Positions 18,236 through 27,032 are shown, counted from the stretch's first letter. The stretch is 64,000 nucleotides of DNA from Cyanobium sp. ATX 6F1 (GCF_024346315.1 NZ_JAGQCS010000008.1:62001-126000); one strand, 5' to 3'. Notes: generated by a model not told the origin, from the letters alone. Numbers and translations are program-made.

Positions 18236-18616
18236 ATGAGCGACGAGACAACTGACGTGAAGGAGCCTTCCGTGTTTTCCGCCAGCTCTTCCACCACCGA
18301 GGAAGCCGGTGCCGGCTTCACGGAGCGCTACAGCGAAATCCTCGGCAAGGTGAACACCGCCCTCGACCAGGTGGACTGGACCCAGATGGGCCGCGTCGGC
18401 AAGGCCGCCGGCATCCTGCTGGCGGTGATTGTCGCCCAGGTGCTGATCAAAGGGGTGCTCGACACCATCAACCTGCTTCCAGTGGTGCCGGGCCTGCTCG
18501 AACTGCTGGGCCTGGTGGTGGTGGGCCAATGGAGTTGGCAGAACCTCACCACCAGTGACAAGCGCAGCGCCGTGGTGAGCCGCCTGCAGGGTCTCCGCAG
18601 CGAGTACCTGGGCTGA
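18236..18616 (+). CDS. CURT1/CAAD-domain thylakoid membrane protein
   Basis: 126 residues: an acidic Ser/Thr-rich N-terminus, an amphipathic region (GFTERYSEILGKVNTALDQVDW), two adjacent hydrophobic helices (AAGILLAVIVAQVLIKGVLDTI and a PVVPGLLELLGLVVVGQWSW hairpin) and a C-terminal amphipathic helix with LTTSDKRSAVVSRLQGL. This layout is that of the CAAD domain and the CURT1 proteins that bend thylakoid membranes. It is divergent from the JAMM gene with 43 nt between the starts. Confidence 0.85.
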   Translation: MSDETTDVKEPSVFSASSSTTEEAGAGFTERYSEILGKVNTALDQVDWTQMGRVGKAAGILLAVIVAQVLIKGVLDTINLLPVVPGLLELLGLVVVGQWSWQNLTTSDKRSAVVSRLQGLRSEYLG

Positions 18617-18625
18617 GCGCAGGGC

Positions 18626-19531
18626 TCAGCCCCACGCCGTCGAATCCCCCATCAACGCGAAGATCCGCCGCTGGGCCTGGCTGCGGTAGCCACCGCCAAA
18701 GAGGTTGGCGTGGTTGAGCAGGTGGTACAGGTTGTACAGGCCTGATCGCTCCCCATGACCGTCGGGCAAGGGCCATTCGGCCTCATAACCCGCGAAGAAG
18801 CTGCTCGGAAAGCCCCCGAACAGCTGGGCCATGGCCAGATCCACCTCCCGATCGGCGCGGTGAACGGCGGGATCGAACAGGGCTCCCCGACCGGTCGTCA
18901 GCGCACCGGCGTTGCCACTCCAGAGATCGCCATGCACCAGGCAGGGCTCAACCGGGTGCCGCGCCAGCCAACGGGGCACCCGCTCCAGCAGCTCCCGGGC
19001 CCCCTCGAAACGCTGGCCCTGGCGCTCCGCCCAGGCCAACTGCACCCCCAGACGACGATCGGCGAAAAAGGAGCCCCAATCGGCCAGCCAGCCATTGCGC
19101 TGGGGCCCTGAACCGATGAAGTTGTCGCTGGCCCAGCCAAAACCCTCTGAACCGCTCTCCAGGCTGCGGCGGTGCAACCGGGCCAGGCCCGCGCCCAGGG
19201 AGCCCCAGGATCCGGCCTGCCCGCCCCCGCCCAGGGGCAGCCAGGTCATCACCAGCAGGGCCTGGTCCTCCCATTCGCCGCAGAGCAGGGGCTCGGGAAT
19301 CACCAACCCTTCATCGGCCACCGCGGTCAAGGCCGCCAGTCCCTGCTGCTCAGCCAAGAGCACCGGCAGCTGATCGGGGCGGTTGGTCTTGGCGAACAGG
19401 CGGCGGCCATCGCCCATCTGCAGGCTCCAGGCGCTGTGGATGCAGCCGCCCCCCACCGGCTGCCACGACATCACTTCCGAGCCCAGCAATGCGGCGATCG
19501 CGGCCACGGGCGGCCTGTGGGCTGGCGGCAT
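18626..19531 (-). CDS. Fructosamine kinase family protein
   Basis: 301 residues of the APH-like small-molecule kinase fold. Evidence is GGCIHSAWSL near the N-terminus, LFAKTN with the ATP-binding Lys, and the catalytic VHGDLWSGNAGA followed by GALFDPAVHRADREVDLAMAQLFGGF. Relatives phosphorylate protein-bound ketosamines, starting repair of glycated proteins. The ATG at 19531 is chosen; the frame continues far upstream but is then antisense to the desaturase gene. Its start is 63 nt from the divergent desaturase start. Confidence 0.88.
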   Translation of the reverse strand: MPPAHRPPVAAIAALLGSEVMSWQPVGGGCIHSAWSLQMGDGRRLFAKTNRPDQLPVLLAEQQGLAALTAVADEGLVIPEPLLCGEWEDQALLVMTWLPLGGGGQAGSWGSLGAGLARLHRRSLESGSEGFGWASDNFIGSGPQRNGWLADWGSFFADRRLGVQLAWAERQGQRFEGARELLERVPRWLARHPVEPCLVHGDLWSGNAGALTTGRGALFDPAVHRADREVDLAMAQLFGGFPSSFFAGYEAEWPLPDGHGERSGLYNLYHLLNHANLFGGGYRSQAQRRIFALMGDSTAWG

Positions 19532-19594
19532 CGCTGCTGGCTCCGCGCTGACCAACCCAGGCTGCCAGCATGCAAAGGCCCTGTCCTGCCGTGC

Positions 19595-21133
19595 TTGACG
19601 CCTGAGGCCGGTCTCACCGCTGACGCCTGCGACGCTGTGGTGGTGGGGGGCGGGATCGCCGGCCTGACAGCGGCGGCCCTGCTGGCCGAGGCGGGTTTGA
19701 CTGTGGAGCTGCTGGAGGCCCACCACCAGAGCGGTGGCTGCGCCGGCACCTTCCGCCGCGGCCCCTACACCTTTGATGTGGGCGCCACCCAGGTGGCCGG
19801 CCTGGAGCCGGGGGGGATCCATGAGCGGCTTTTTCGGCACCTGGGGGTGGAGCCGCCAGCAGCCAGCCCCCTGGACCCTGGGTGCAGCGTGCTGCTGGCG
19901 GGGGAAACCACACCGATCCAGCTCTGGCGAGACCCCCAGCGCTGGGCCCAGGAGAGGCAACGGCAGTTTCCCGGCAGCGAGCGCTTCTGGCGGCTCTGCG
20001 GCGCCCTGCACCAGTCGAACTGGGCCTTCAACCAGCGCGATCCGATCCTGCCGCCCCGCAGCCCATGGGATCTGGCCACGGCGCTGGGCGCCCTGGGGCC
20101 GGCCCAGCTGGCCAGCGGTCTGCTGAGCGGCGCCACCGTGTTCGACCTGCTGCGGCTCACGGGCTGCGGCGGCGATCAGCGCCTGCGGCGTTTTCTGGAT
20201 CTGCAGTTGCGGCTCTATTCCCAGGAACCAGCGGAGCGCACCGCCGCCCTCTATGGCGCCACGGTGCTGGCCATGGCCCAGGAGCCCCTTGGTCTCTGGC
20301 ACCTGCAAGGTTCCATGCAGAGCCTCAGCACGGCGCTTGAGCGGGGCCTGGCCCAGGCGGGCGGGGGCTTGAAGCTCGGCCACAGAGTGAAGCGGCTGAG
20401 CCCCCCAGTCCCTGGCCTGGCCCCGGAACTCTGGGTGGTGGAAGGCCACGCCCGCGGGGGCGCCCCGTTCCAGATCGCCGCCCACGACGTGATCTGCACG
20501 GCGCCGGTCCAGGCCCTGCCGGAGCTGCTGGGGGAGGCCCTGCCCCAGCAGCTCCGGCGGCGGCTGGCCGGATTCGACGATCCCTCCGGCGCCCTGGTCT
20601 TCTACGGGGCGATCGATCGCGATCTTCTGCCCGCTGAACACCCCTTGCACCTGCAGCTCGATTGGGGTGATCCCGGCCCCCTGTTCGTGTCGATCAGCGC
20701 GGAGGGGGATGGCCGCGCCCCCGCGGGCCAGGCCACCGTGATCGCCAGCGTGTTCAGCCCCGCCCGCCCCTGGTGCGCGCTGGAGGAGCCTGCCTACCAG
20801 GAGCGCAAGCGGGCCGCTCAGCAGGGCATCGAGGCAGGCCTGATCCAGCTCCTCCATCTGCCCCCCGAACCGTTCAGGCACGGGGAGCTGGCCACGCCCC
20901 GGGGCTTCCTGCATTGGACGGGCCGGCCCTTCGGATTCGTGGGCGGGCTCGGCCAGGCCCCCAGCCGTTTCGGCCCCTTCGGCCTGGCCAGTCGCAGCCC
21001 CCTGGCGGGTCTGTGGCTCTGCGGCGATTCGATTTTTCCCGGAGAGGGCACCGCCGGGGTGAGCCAATCGGCGCTGATGGCCTGCCGCCAGCTGCTGGCC
21101 AGCCGCGGCCGATCGCTCACGCTGGCCCGTTGA
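19595..21133 (+). CDS. crtD: FAD-dependent carotenoid desaturase/isomerase family protein (CrtD-like)
   Basis: About 512 residues. The N-terminal dinucleotide-binding motif VVVGGGIAGLTAAALLAEAG is followed by HHQSGGCAGTFRRGPYTFDVGATQVAGL, and the C-terminus has GLWLCGDSIFPGEGTAGVSQSALMACR, the FAD-contact segment of the phytoene desaturase/CRTISO family. CrtD (C-3',4' desaturase of myxoxanthophyll synthesis) seems the best fit, but a CRTISO-like isomerase cannot be excluded from sequence alone. The start is probably the TTG at 19595, because no ATG precedes the FAD motif in frame. Confidence 0.8.
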   Translation: MTPEAGLTADACDAVVVGGGIAGLTAAALLAEAGLTVELLEAHHQSGGCAGTFRRGPYTFDVGATQVAGLEPGGIHERLFRHLGVEPPAASPLDPGCSVLLAGETTPIQLWRDPQRWAQERQRQFPGSERFWRLCGALHQSNWAFNQRDPILPPRSPWDLATALGALGPAQLASGLLSGATVFDLLRLTGCGGDQRLRRFLDLQLRLYSQEPAERTAALYGATVLAMAQEPLGLWHLQGSMQSLSTALERGLAQAGGGLKLGHRVKRLSPPVPGLAPELWVVEGHARGGAPFQIAAHDVICTAPVQALPELLGEALPQQLRRRLAGFDDPSGALVFYGAIDRDLLPAEHPLHLQLDWGDPGPLFVSISAEGDGRAPAGQATVIASVFSPARPWCALEEPAYQERKRAAQQGIEAGLIQLLHLPPEPFRHGELATPRGFLHWTGRPFGFVGGLGQAPSRFGPFGLASRSPLAGLWLCGDSIFPGEGTAGVSQSALMACRQLLASRGRSLTLAR

Positions 21134-21146
21134 AGGCTCCCGGGAG

Positions 21147-22007
21147 TCAGAGGAAGGGGGGGCGAAGCTCCCGGGCCCGGGTGAGAGCGGCCTCGAGCTG
21201 GTCGAAGTGCCCCTGCTCCACCAGCGCCTGCAGGGCCGCCAGCTGCTGGCCGTAGGCCGCCAGCGCTTCGCCCAGGGCTTGCCGGTTGTGGGTGGCCATC
21301 AGGGTGCCCAGTTCGGGGTTGCCGCCACCCACCCTGGTGGTGTCGGCAAAACCGCTGGAGGCCAGGGCCCGCACCAGTTCAGCCAGCTCCGGATCCGGGG
21401 CGGCGCGATCAGCGACCAGCAGCAGGGCGGCACTCACCAGCACCGGTAGATGGGAAATCAGCGCCACCGCCCGGTCGTGGGCGATGGCGGAGCACGTGAG
21501 CCAGCGGGCCCCCACCGCCTCCGCCAGGGCCCTCACCTGTTCGAGGGCCTCGGGGTCGGTGGCCTCGGTTGGGGTCGCCACCCAGGGGCGGCCCTGGAAC
21601 AACGCCGGTTGACCCGCCTCCACACCGGCTTCGGCCGTGCCCGCCATCGGATGGCTCGCGACAAAGCGGGGGCAGCGGGGTTGCCACTGGGCCAGCACCG
21701 GAGCCTTGACCGAGCCCACATCCGTGAGCACCGCCTGCCGAGGCAGGGCGTCCAGCAGCGCCTGGGGGGGGTCCAACAGCCGATCAAGGGGAAGGGCCAA
21801 CACCACCAGGCCGCACCCCTCGAGCACCTGGGGGTCTGTAGCGATGCGGTCGGCCAGACCCCGCTGCCAGGCCCGCTCGGCGGTGGCCTGGCGGTGCACC
21901 AGGGCATGGACCGTGGCGCCGCGCGCGCGCAGGTCCAGCGCCAGGGAGCCCCCGATCAACCCCAGGCCCACGATTCCCACGGGCCGATCCCGCCACAACA
22001 CTGTCAT
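21147..22007 (-). CDS. tyrA: Prephenate/arogenate dehydrogenase
   Basis: 286 residues with the NAD(P)-binding motif VGIVGLGLIGGSLALDL at the N-terminus, then TDVGSVKAPVL, FVASHPMAGTAEAGVEA and ISHLPVLVSAAL. TyrA oxidatively decarboxylates prephenate or arogenate on the way to tyrosine; cyanobacterial enzymes usually prefer arogenate and NADP, which is not decided here. The ATG at 22007 places the glycine-rich motif about 10 residues in. It is convergent with the desaturase gene (13-nt gap) and divergent from the helicase-like gene (42 nt). Confidence 0.94.
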   Translation of the reverse strand: MTVLWRDRPVGIVGLGLIGGSLALDLRARGATVHALVHRQATAERAWQRGLADRIATDPQVLEGCGLVVLALPLDRLLDPPQALLDALPRQAVLTDVGSVKAPVLAQWQPRCPRFVASHPMAGTAEAGVEAGQPALFQGRPWVATPTEATDPEALEQVRALAEAVGARWLTCSAIAHDRAVALISHLPVLVSAALLLVADRAAPDPELAELVRALASSGFADTTRVGGGNPELGTLMATHNRQALGEALAAYGQQLAALQALVEQGHFDQLEAALTRARELRPPFL

Positions 22008-22049
22008 CGCCGGTACGGCCTGCTCGGGCCAGCTTCCTACGATTCGGCC

Positions 22050-23510
22050 ATGTTGGAAGCCCGCGCCCACCACCAACTCAAAGCGCTGCTGCGGCAGGAA
22101 GGTGCCGCGCGTTGGCCCCATCACCTGACCCTCAGCCGTCTGGTGGCCCGCAGCCTGCGGCGCGCGGACCAGACCCAGGTGCGCCTGAGCGCCCTCAGCG
22201 ACCCCAGCTGGCTGGTGGGGTTGCTGGTGCCCCTGGCCCTGAGCGAGGCCCCCGTGGCCCTTGTGCTCAGCGATGAACTGCGCCAGCGGTTGCTGCAACA
22301 GGAGCTGCCCCGCCTGAAGGCGGTGGGATTGAACCTGCCCTGCTGGGAAGGGGAGAGCGCCCCACAGGGTGCCCGGCTCTGGCTGCTGAGTCCGGCCGAA
22401 CTGGCGATGGCCTGGCAGCAGAACCTTCTCGGTGAGCGTCAACTGGTGATCGTGGAGGCGGACGAGCTGGAGCGGGCCCTGCGGCAGTCCCTGGGGATCG
22501 TGGTGGAGACCCGCCACTGGGAGTTGCTGCGGCGCAGCCTGCCGGCGGCCGAAGCCAGCCTGCTGGCCCTGCACGAGCGCCTGAGCCGGCGGATCTTCAG
22601 CCATCCCTCCAACCCTTCCCTGCAGATCGCCCTCAGCCCGGAGGAGGAGGCGCCCCTGGGGCAGCTACTGCAACTGCTCAGCCCCCTACCACCCCCTTGG
22701 CCCAGCTGGCTGGAAAGCCAAGGGCCCGGCTGGACCAGCTGGGCGACGGTGGATCCCCAGCTGCTGCAGTGGACACTGCACCGCCAGCCCCTTGAACCGT
22801 TTGAGGTGATGGCGGGGCTGCTGCGCAAGCGCGGGGCCCTGATGATCGGGTCGGAGCTTGGGGGGCCCGGTGGCACCCCCTGGTCGGCGCCGGCCCAGGC
22901 GGCCCTGGGTTTTGCTCCGCAGGTGACGGTGCACCTGGGCGATCCCCCGCTGCAGGATCCCCTTCCCATCCATGCGCCCCAGCGACAGGCCCTGCCCAAC
23001 AGCCCCGACTACGGCGAGCACCTGCTGGAGCACTGCCGCCGGCTGGTGCTGGGCCAGGAGGGGCTCACGGTGGTGTTGATCGATGACGGGCCGTTGCGGC
23101 TCGATCTGAGCAGTGCCCTGGCCGCTGAATTCGGCAGCCGCGTGGTGCACCAGACCACGGCTCCAGAGAGCAACGGTGTGCTGTGCTGCGGCTGGGATTG
23201 GTGGCTGGAGCACCAGCAACGCCTGCCGGTACCCGGCCAGGTCGTGGTCGCGCTGCTGCCGATCGCCAGCCTGGAAGACCCCCTCACTGCCGCGCGGGTC
23301 AGGGCGCTGCGCCTGCGGGGCCGCGACTGGTTCCGTGAGCTGCTGCTGCCCGAAGCCGTCAGTCGACTGCAGCGGGGCGTGGCCGGGCTGCGCCGTGGGG
23401 GCGGCAGGCTGGCTTTGCTGGATGGCCGGGTGCGGCGGCGCACCTGGGGCCGCCAGGTGCTGGAGGCTCTGGAGCCCTGGGTGGACCTGCCACGGCTGTT
23501 GCCTCGCTGA
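22050..23510 (+). CDS. DinG/XPD-like helicase relative lacking a P-loop
   Basis: 486 residues. The C-terminal part has the DinG/XPD motif V-VI pattern: LLPIASLEDPLTAARVRALRLRGRDWFRELLLPEAVSRLQRGVAGLRRGGGRLALLDGRV in order, where active enzymes have a QGxGRxIR arginine-finger segment. No GxGKT Walker A and no DEAH box are seen in the N-terminal half, so ATPase activity is doubtful. It may be an inactive paralogue kept for DNA binding or protein contact. Its last codons lie in an 18-bp tandem repeat. Confidence 0.7.
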   Translation: MLEARAHHQLKALLRQEGAARWPHHLTLSRLVARSLRRADQTQVRLSALSDPSWLVGLLVPLALSEAPVALVLSDELRQRLLQQELPRLKAVGLNLPCWEGESAPQGARLWLLSPAELAMAWQQNLLGERQLVIVEADELERALRQSLGIVVETRHWELLRRSLPAAEASLLALHERLSRRIFSHPSNPSLQIALSPEEEAPLGQLLQLLSPLPPPWPSWLESQGPGWTSWATVDPQLLQWTLHRQPLEPFEVMAGLLRKRGALMIGSELGGPGGTPWSAPAQAALGFAPQVTVHLGDPPLQDPLPIHAPQRQALPNSPDYGEHLLEHCRRLVLGQEGLTVVLIDDGPLRLDLSSALAAEFGSRVVHQTTAPESNGVLCCGWDWWLEHQQRLPVPGQVVVALLPIASLEDPLTAARVRALRLRGRDWFRELLLPEAVSRLQRGVAGLRRGGGRLALLDGRVRRRTWGRQVLEALEPWVDLPRLLPR

Positions 23511-23550
23511 TCGTTGTTGCCGCGCTGATCGGTGTTGCCGCGCTGATGGC
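23497..23550. repeat. Three 18-bp tandem repeats spanning the helicase-like stop codon
   Basis: Copies at 23497-23514, 23515-23532 and 23533-23550 follow the pattern TGTTGCCGCGCTGATCGG, with one or two mismatches. Each unit is six codons long and carries TGA in the same frame, giving three in-frame stops 18 nt apart. Confidence 0.9.
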
Positions 23551-23644
23551 CTCAAGGCAACCAACCGCCCTGGAACTTCGCTGCAGAGGCGTTCCAGCCC
23601 GTGGCGACCCTTAGCCTGGCCGCGATCCGACAGGGCATGGATGC

Positions 23645-23890
23645 ATGGGTGAGGCCAAACGTCGGGCGGAGCAGGGGCTACCAGCCCGGGAGCGCAAGCA
23701 AGCCGCCGCCCCCAAGGACAACTCACCGAGGCTGGTGAGCTGGTTGCCGTTCAGCCAACGGCAAGCAAGCCGCTTCGTGGAGGTGTCCACCAAGGGGGCC
23801 TGGTATGGAATCGCTGCCCTGGCCATTTTCTGGGTGACCGTGCGCTTCATCGGCCCGGCCGCAGGCTGGTGGAGCCTGGCCGACGGCTGA
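23645..23890 (+). CDS. DUF2839 family small membrane protein
   Basis: 81 residues starting MGEAKRRAEQGLPARERK, the typical N-terminus of the cyanobacterial DUF2839 family, then FVEVSTKGAWYGIAALAIFWVTVRFIGPAAGWW with one membrane segment (about residues 51-71). The function is unknown. The charged N-terminus is likely cytoplasmic. It stands alone between the helicase-like gene and the DUF1815 gene. Confidence 0.85.
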   Translation: MGEAKRRAEQGLPARERKQAAAPKDNSPRLVSWLPFSQRQASRFVEVSTKGAWYGIAALAIFWVTVRFIGPAAGWWSLADG

Positions 23891-24005
23891 CGGGATTCAG
23901 CCGACGACGGCCCCGCGGCAGGACAGGGTCCAAAGACAATGAGTATTTCTACGCGCACCAATCGGAAGAAATCATTAACGTCTGTTCACTGCCCCTGTTC
24001 TACCG

Positions 24006-24374
24006 ATGTTTCCCCGACTTGCTGAGCACTATCGCTCCGTCGTTCAGGATCTGGTGATGAGCCTCCAGGCCTTGGCTGTCAGCCTCCAGGGCCAGGGCTT
24101 TTCGGCCACCTGCTACGTCTGCGGAGATGGCGCCCAGGGCCAGGGTGCCTCCTTCGTGGCCGCCCTGGGCGAGGGGCACATGGTGCGCTTCCTGGTCTCC
24201 GACTTCGGCATCAGCTGGGTGGAATCCCGCAACGGCCATGAGTTGGTGAAGCTGGAGGGTGCCGACGCCATTGAGGAATTGCAGCGCCTGGCCACCTTCC
24301 TCCAGCCCGAATCCACCGCCAGCAGCGCGGCCTCGCTTCAGGCCCCGGGCGCCACTGCCGCAACGGGCAGCTGA
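24006..24374 (+). CDS. DUF1815 family protein
   Basis: 122 residues; MFPRLAEHYRSVVQDLVMSLQALA, ATCYVCGDG, GASFVAALG and HMVRFLVSDFGISWVES match the conserved cyanobacterial DUF1815 family. The function is unknown. No signal peptide or membrane segment is seen, so it is probably soluble. The C-terminal Ala/Ser/Thr-rich tail is not conserved. The AT-rich stretch at about 23935-23985 just upstream probably holds the promoter. Confidence 0.85.
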   Translation: MFPRLAEHYRSVVQDLVMSLQALAVSLQGQGFSATCYVCGDGAQGQGASFVAALGEGHMVRFLVSDFGISWVESRNGHELVKLEGADAIEELQRLATFLQPESTASSAASLQAPGATAATGS

Positions 24375-24846
24375 ACCAACGTTCATCGTTCATCTTTTCC
24401 ACAACCCGAATCCCTAGCAGCGTCAACTCGCCTGCACGAACATCGGCTTGGCTGCCTTTTGGCTGGGCTGGGGCACCTGTCAGCACCTTCCCCAATCAGC
24501 CGCAGGCAGGGCGTAACGGCCGCTTGAGCCGCTGGGGCCGAAGCTGGCGAGCGGCATCGACACCGCACCTCCCATCAACGCAGCCCTACGGCCCCCAGGC
24601 CTTAGTCAAGGGAAATCCCTACGGTTCAGGCGGCAGAGCTTGGAAGGATTCCTTCCTGGCTCGAGCCAATCGATCAGCCCCAGCTGATCGTCACCTCCGG
24701 GATGACACCCAGACCATCTCCACGCCAGCTCAGGCCCTCCCTGAGCGCGTCCCGTCCAGGCCAGGGCCCGATAGCAACGGCCGCAGCCTAGCCCACACAC
24801 AACTCCAAGGGCCGTGGAAGGCCCTCATACTTGCCTGCTGTGGCGC
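24375..24846. other. 472-nt gap with clustered hairpins; no supported gene
   Basis: Between the convergent DUF1815 and recA genes. No convincing protein is encoded. Perfect inverted repeats occur at 24609-24620 (AGGGA/TCCCT), 24642-24656 (GGAAGGA/TCCTTCC), 24671-24690 (CGATCAGC/GCTGATCG) and 24808-24825 (AGGGCC/GGCCCT). The last could help end transcription but lacks a T-run. An unannotated small RNA is possible but unproven. Confidence 0.4.
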
Positions 24847-26016
24847 TTAACCGGCCTGGGCCAGCAGCTCCTCATCATCCTCCGGCACGGGCATGGCGGC
24901 CAGCTTGGCGGCGGCCGCCGCCAAGGGCTTCATCGAGTTGGCGGTGACGTCCGCCCCTTCGGTGAGCTTGCGGCGCAACAGGGCTTCGATCACCTCCTTC
25001 TGCTCGGGGTTCTGCTCCAGCCAGCCGATGGTGTTGTCGCGGCCTTGGCCGATGTTGTCGCCCTCGTAGCTGTACCAGGCACCCTTGCGCACCACCACGC
25101 CAGTTTCCTCGGCCAGATCGAGCAGGCAGCCCAGGATGCTGATGCCGCGGCCGAACAGGATGTCGAACTCGGCGATGCGGAAGGGGGGCGCCACCTTGTT
25201 CTTGGCCACCTTCACCTTGGCGCGGATGCCGTATTCCTCGGTGCCACGTTTGAGGGTCTGGATGCGGCGGATGTCGAGGCGCACCGAGGCGTAGAACTTG
25301 AGGGCGTTGCCGCCGGTGGTGGTCTCAGGGTTGCCGTAGGTGACGCCGATCTTCTGGCGCAGCTGGTTGAGGAAGATCACGGTGCAACCGGATTTGCCGA
25401 TATTGCCGGTGATCTTGCGCATCGCCTGGCTCATCAGCCGGGCCTGGCCGCCCACCGACAGATCCCCCATCTCCCCTTCGATCTCCGCCCGGGGGGTGAG
25501 GGCTGCCACCGAGTCGACCACGACGATGTCGACGGCGGCGGAGCGCACCAGCTGGTCGACAATCTCCAGAGCCATTTCACCGGTGTCCGGCTGGGACACC
25601 AACAGGTTCTCAATGTCGACGCCCAGGGCGGCGGCATAGACCGGATCCAGGGCGTGCTCCGCATCCACGAAGGCGGCTACACCGCCGCGCTTCTGCACTT
25701 CGGCGATGGCGTGGAGGGTGAGGGTGGTCTTGCCGGAGCTTTCCGGGCCATAGACCTCCACCACCCGGCCCTTGGGATAGCCACCACCCAGGGCCAGATC
25801 GAGGGTGAGGGCACCGGTGGAGAAGGTTTCCACCCGCATGCGGGAGGCATCCCCCAGACGCATGATCGAGCCCTTGCCGAAATTGCGCTCGATCTGGTTG
25901 AGCACCAGACCCAGTGCCTTGTCGCGCTCGCCGGCTCGGGCCTCGGCGGCCTTGGCCTCAGGCCCTCTGGCGTCTCCGGCCCGGGCGGAGGTGGTCTTGG
26001 GGAAATCAGCAGGCAT
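24847..26016 (-). CDS. recA: RecA recombinase
   Basis: RecA forms the nucleoprotein filament for strand exchange and triggers LexA self-cleavage in SOS-competent bacteria. The 389-residue protein shows Walker [10 protein letters not shown], Walker [13 protein letters not shown], loop L1 EIEGEMGD, loop L2 with [19 protein letters not shown] and a C-terminal acidic tail (EDDEEL). The ATG at 26016 gives MPADFPKTT; the frame is open 18 codons further upstream. A perfect LexA box lies about 130 nt upstream of this start. Confidence 0.97.
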   Translation of the reverse strand: MPADFPKTTSARAGDARGPEAKAAEARAGERDKALGLVLNQIERNFGKGSIMRLGDASRMRVETFSTGALTLDLALGGGYPKGRVVEVYGPESSGKTTLTLHAIAEVQKRGGVAAFVDAEHALDPVYAAALGVDIENLLVSQPDTGEMALEIVDQLVRSAAVDIVVVDSVAALTPRAEIEGEMGDLSVGGQARLMSQAMRKITGNIGKSGCTVIFLNQLRQKIGVTYGNPETTTGGNALKFYASVRLDIRRIQTLKRGTEEYGIRAKVKVAKNKVAPPFRIAEFDILFGRGISILGCLLDLAEETGVVVRKGAWYSYEGDNIGQGRDNTIGWLEQNPEQKEVIEALLRRKLTEGADVTANSMKPLAAAAAKLAAMPVPEDDEELLAQAG

Positions 26017-26145
26017 GGTCTGGGTGGTCAGCGATGGAACGGGCCGCGGAGCAGGCCCCAGGCGGGGCAAGTTGGCAGGCCCCCCAGCGGGGCTGTGGCG
26101 GCTTCACGGAAGCCAGTGCCACCGTTCCCGCCTGCCGTATCGGCT

Positions 26146-26159
26146 AGTACAGGCGTACC
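26146..26159 (-). promoter_or_regulatory. LexA (SOS) box upstream of recA
   Basis: On the minus strand GGTACGCCTGTACT fits the published cyanobacterial LexA consensus RGTACNNNDGTWCB at every fixed position. It overlaps the putative recA -10 TAGGGT (26157-26162), where bound LexA would block transcription. Confidence 0.75.
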
Positions 26160-26162
26160 CTA
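26157..26162 (-). promoter_or_regulatory. Possible recA -10 element (TAGGGT)
   Basis: TAGGGT on the minus strand overlaps the LexA box by 3 nt, so the transcript start would fall inside the box. The same hexamer precedes rplC, rpmJ and rplM here. Confidence 0.4.
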
Positions 26163-26167
26163 GCGGA

Positions 26168-26947
26168 TCAGGGCCAGGCCGCCAAGGGGGCCGCCAGTCG
26201 CTCCGGCTCCAGCAGTGCGATCCCCTCCGGCAGGTCCTGCCGATCACCCGGCCCCAGGTACCCCCAGGACACCAGGAAGCAGCGCACCCGCTCCAGGCCA
26301 GGGGTGGCCCGCACCGCCTCAAGCGTGGGCCGGCGATCCTCGATGAACCAGAGCGGACGCCCGCTGGCGGAGAGGCGCAGCAGCACCTCCGGCTTGCTGC
26401 CGTGCTCATGGCCGAACACCTGCAGCGGTTCCATCCCGAAGCCCTCCAGCAGCTCCCGGGCGAAGGCCGCCCCCTTGGTGGTGAGCACGAGCCAGTCGGC
26501 ACCTTCCGCCGCCAGGGCGCCCAGCCGCTCCGCCAGGCCAGGGAACGGCCGGTGCAGGGCCAGCCAGGCGCCGCGATCAGCGGCGATGGCCGAGCGGCGC
26601 ACCCGCTCCAGGGCCGCCTGCAAGCGCTCGGGCTCCCAGCCCCGGCGCGCCAGCGCCCCGCTCAACCAGCGGTCGTAGGAGCCAAGGGCCAGCTCCAGAT
26701 CGAAACCGGGACAAGCCAACTCAGCGGCCACCAGCACCATCTCCCAGCCCTTGTGGATCAGGGGCCGCAGGCGAACGAAGGCGGGTGGCGCCTGCTCGCT
26801 CACCGCCAGCTCGGGATCCAATTCGCAGGCCGCCCGGCAGGCACTCCACCAGTACTCGCTCATTCCGTCCACCAGAACCCCGTCGAAATCGAAGACCAGC
26901 AGTGGGCCGCTCCGGGGGTGAGCTGGGGTCACGGGAGGACCACGCAC
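26168..26947 (-). CDS. HAD-superfamily hydrolase
   Basis: 259 residues with the four HAD motifs: FDFDGVLVDG (nucleophile and acid Asp), LTTKG, the Lys in GSKPEVLL, and FIEDRRPTLEAV. A helical cap of about 110 residues sits between motifs I and II, as in subfamily I phosphatases. The substrate cannot be read from the sequence. The gene lies just upstream of the recA promoter region and downstream of tRNA-Gln, all on the minus strand. Confidence 0.88.
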   Translation of the reverse strand: MRGPPVTPAHPRSGPLLVFDFDGVLVDGMSEYWWSACRAACELDPELAVSEQAPPAFVRLRPLIHKGWEMVLVAAELACPGFDLELALGSYDRWLSGALARRGWEPERLQAALERVRRSAIAADRGAWLALHRPFPGLAERLGALAAEGADWLVLTTKGAAFARELLEGFGMEPLQVFGHEHGSKPEVLLRLSASGRPLWFIEDRRPTLEAVRATPGLERVRCFLVSWGYLGPGDRQDLPEGIALLEPERLAAPLAAWP

Positions 26948-26960
26948 AGGGGGTTGAAAA

Positions 26961-27032
26961 CTGGGCCGCTAGGATTCGAACCTAGGAATGGCGGGACCAA
27001 AACCCGCTGCCTTACCACTTGGCGACGGCCCA
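26961..27032 (-). tRNA. tRNA-Gln (anticodon TTG)
   Basis: On the minus strand TGGGCCG pairs with CGGCCCA (discriminator G). The anticodon stem GCGGG/CCCGC encloses TTTTGGT with anticodon TTG, and the T-arm CCTAGGTTCGAATCCTAG is canonical. CCA is not encoded. Confidence 0.95.

Noticed and set aside
19532-21067. Upstream extension of the fructosamine-kinase frame
   Set aside because: It is antisense to the carotenoid desaturase and consists of compositionally biased residues.
24524-24850. 108-codon frame in the gap before recA
   Set aside because: No ribosome binding site, no conserved motif and biased composition.
26785-26985. Small plus-strand frame opposite the HAD gene and tRNA-Gln
   Set aside because: It overlaps a tRNA on the other strand and has no recognisable content.
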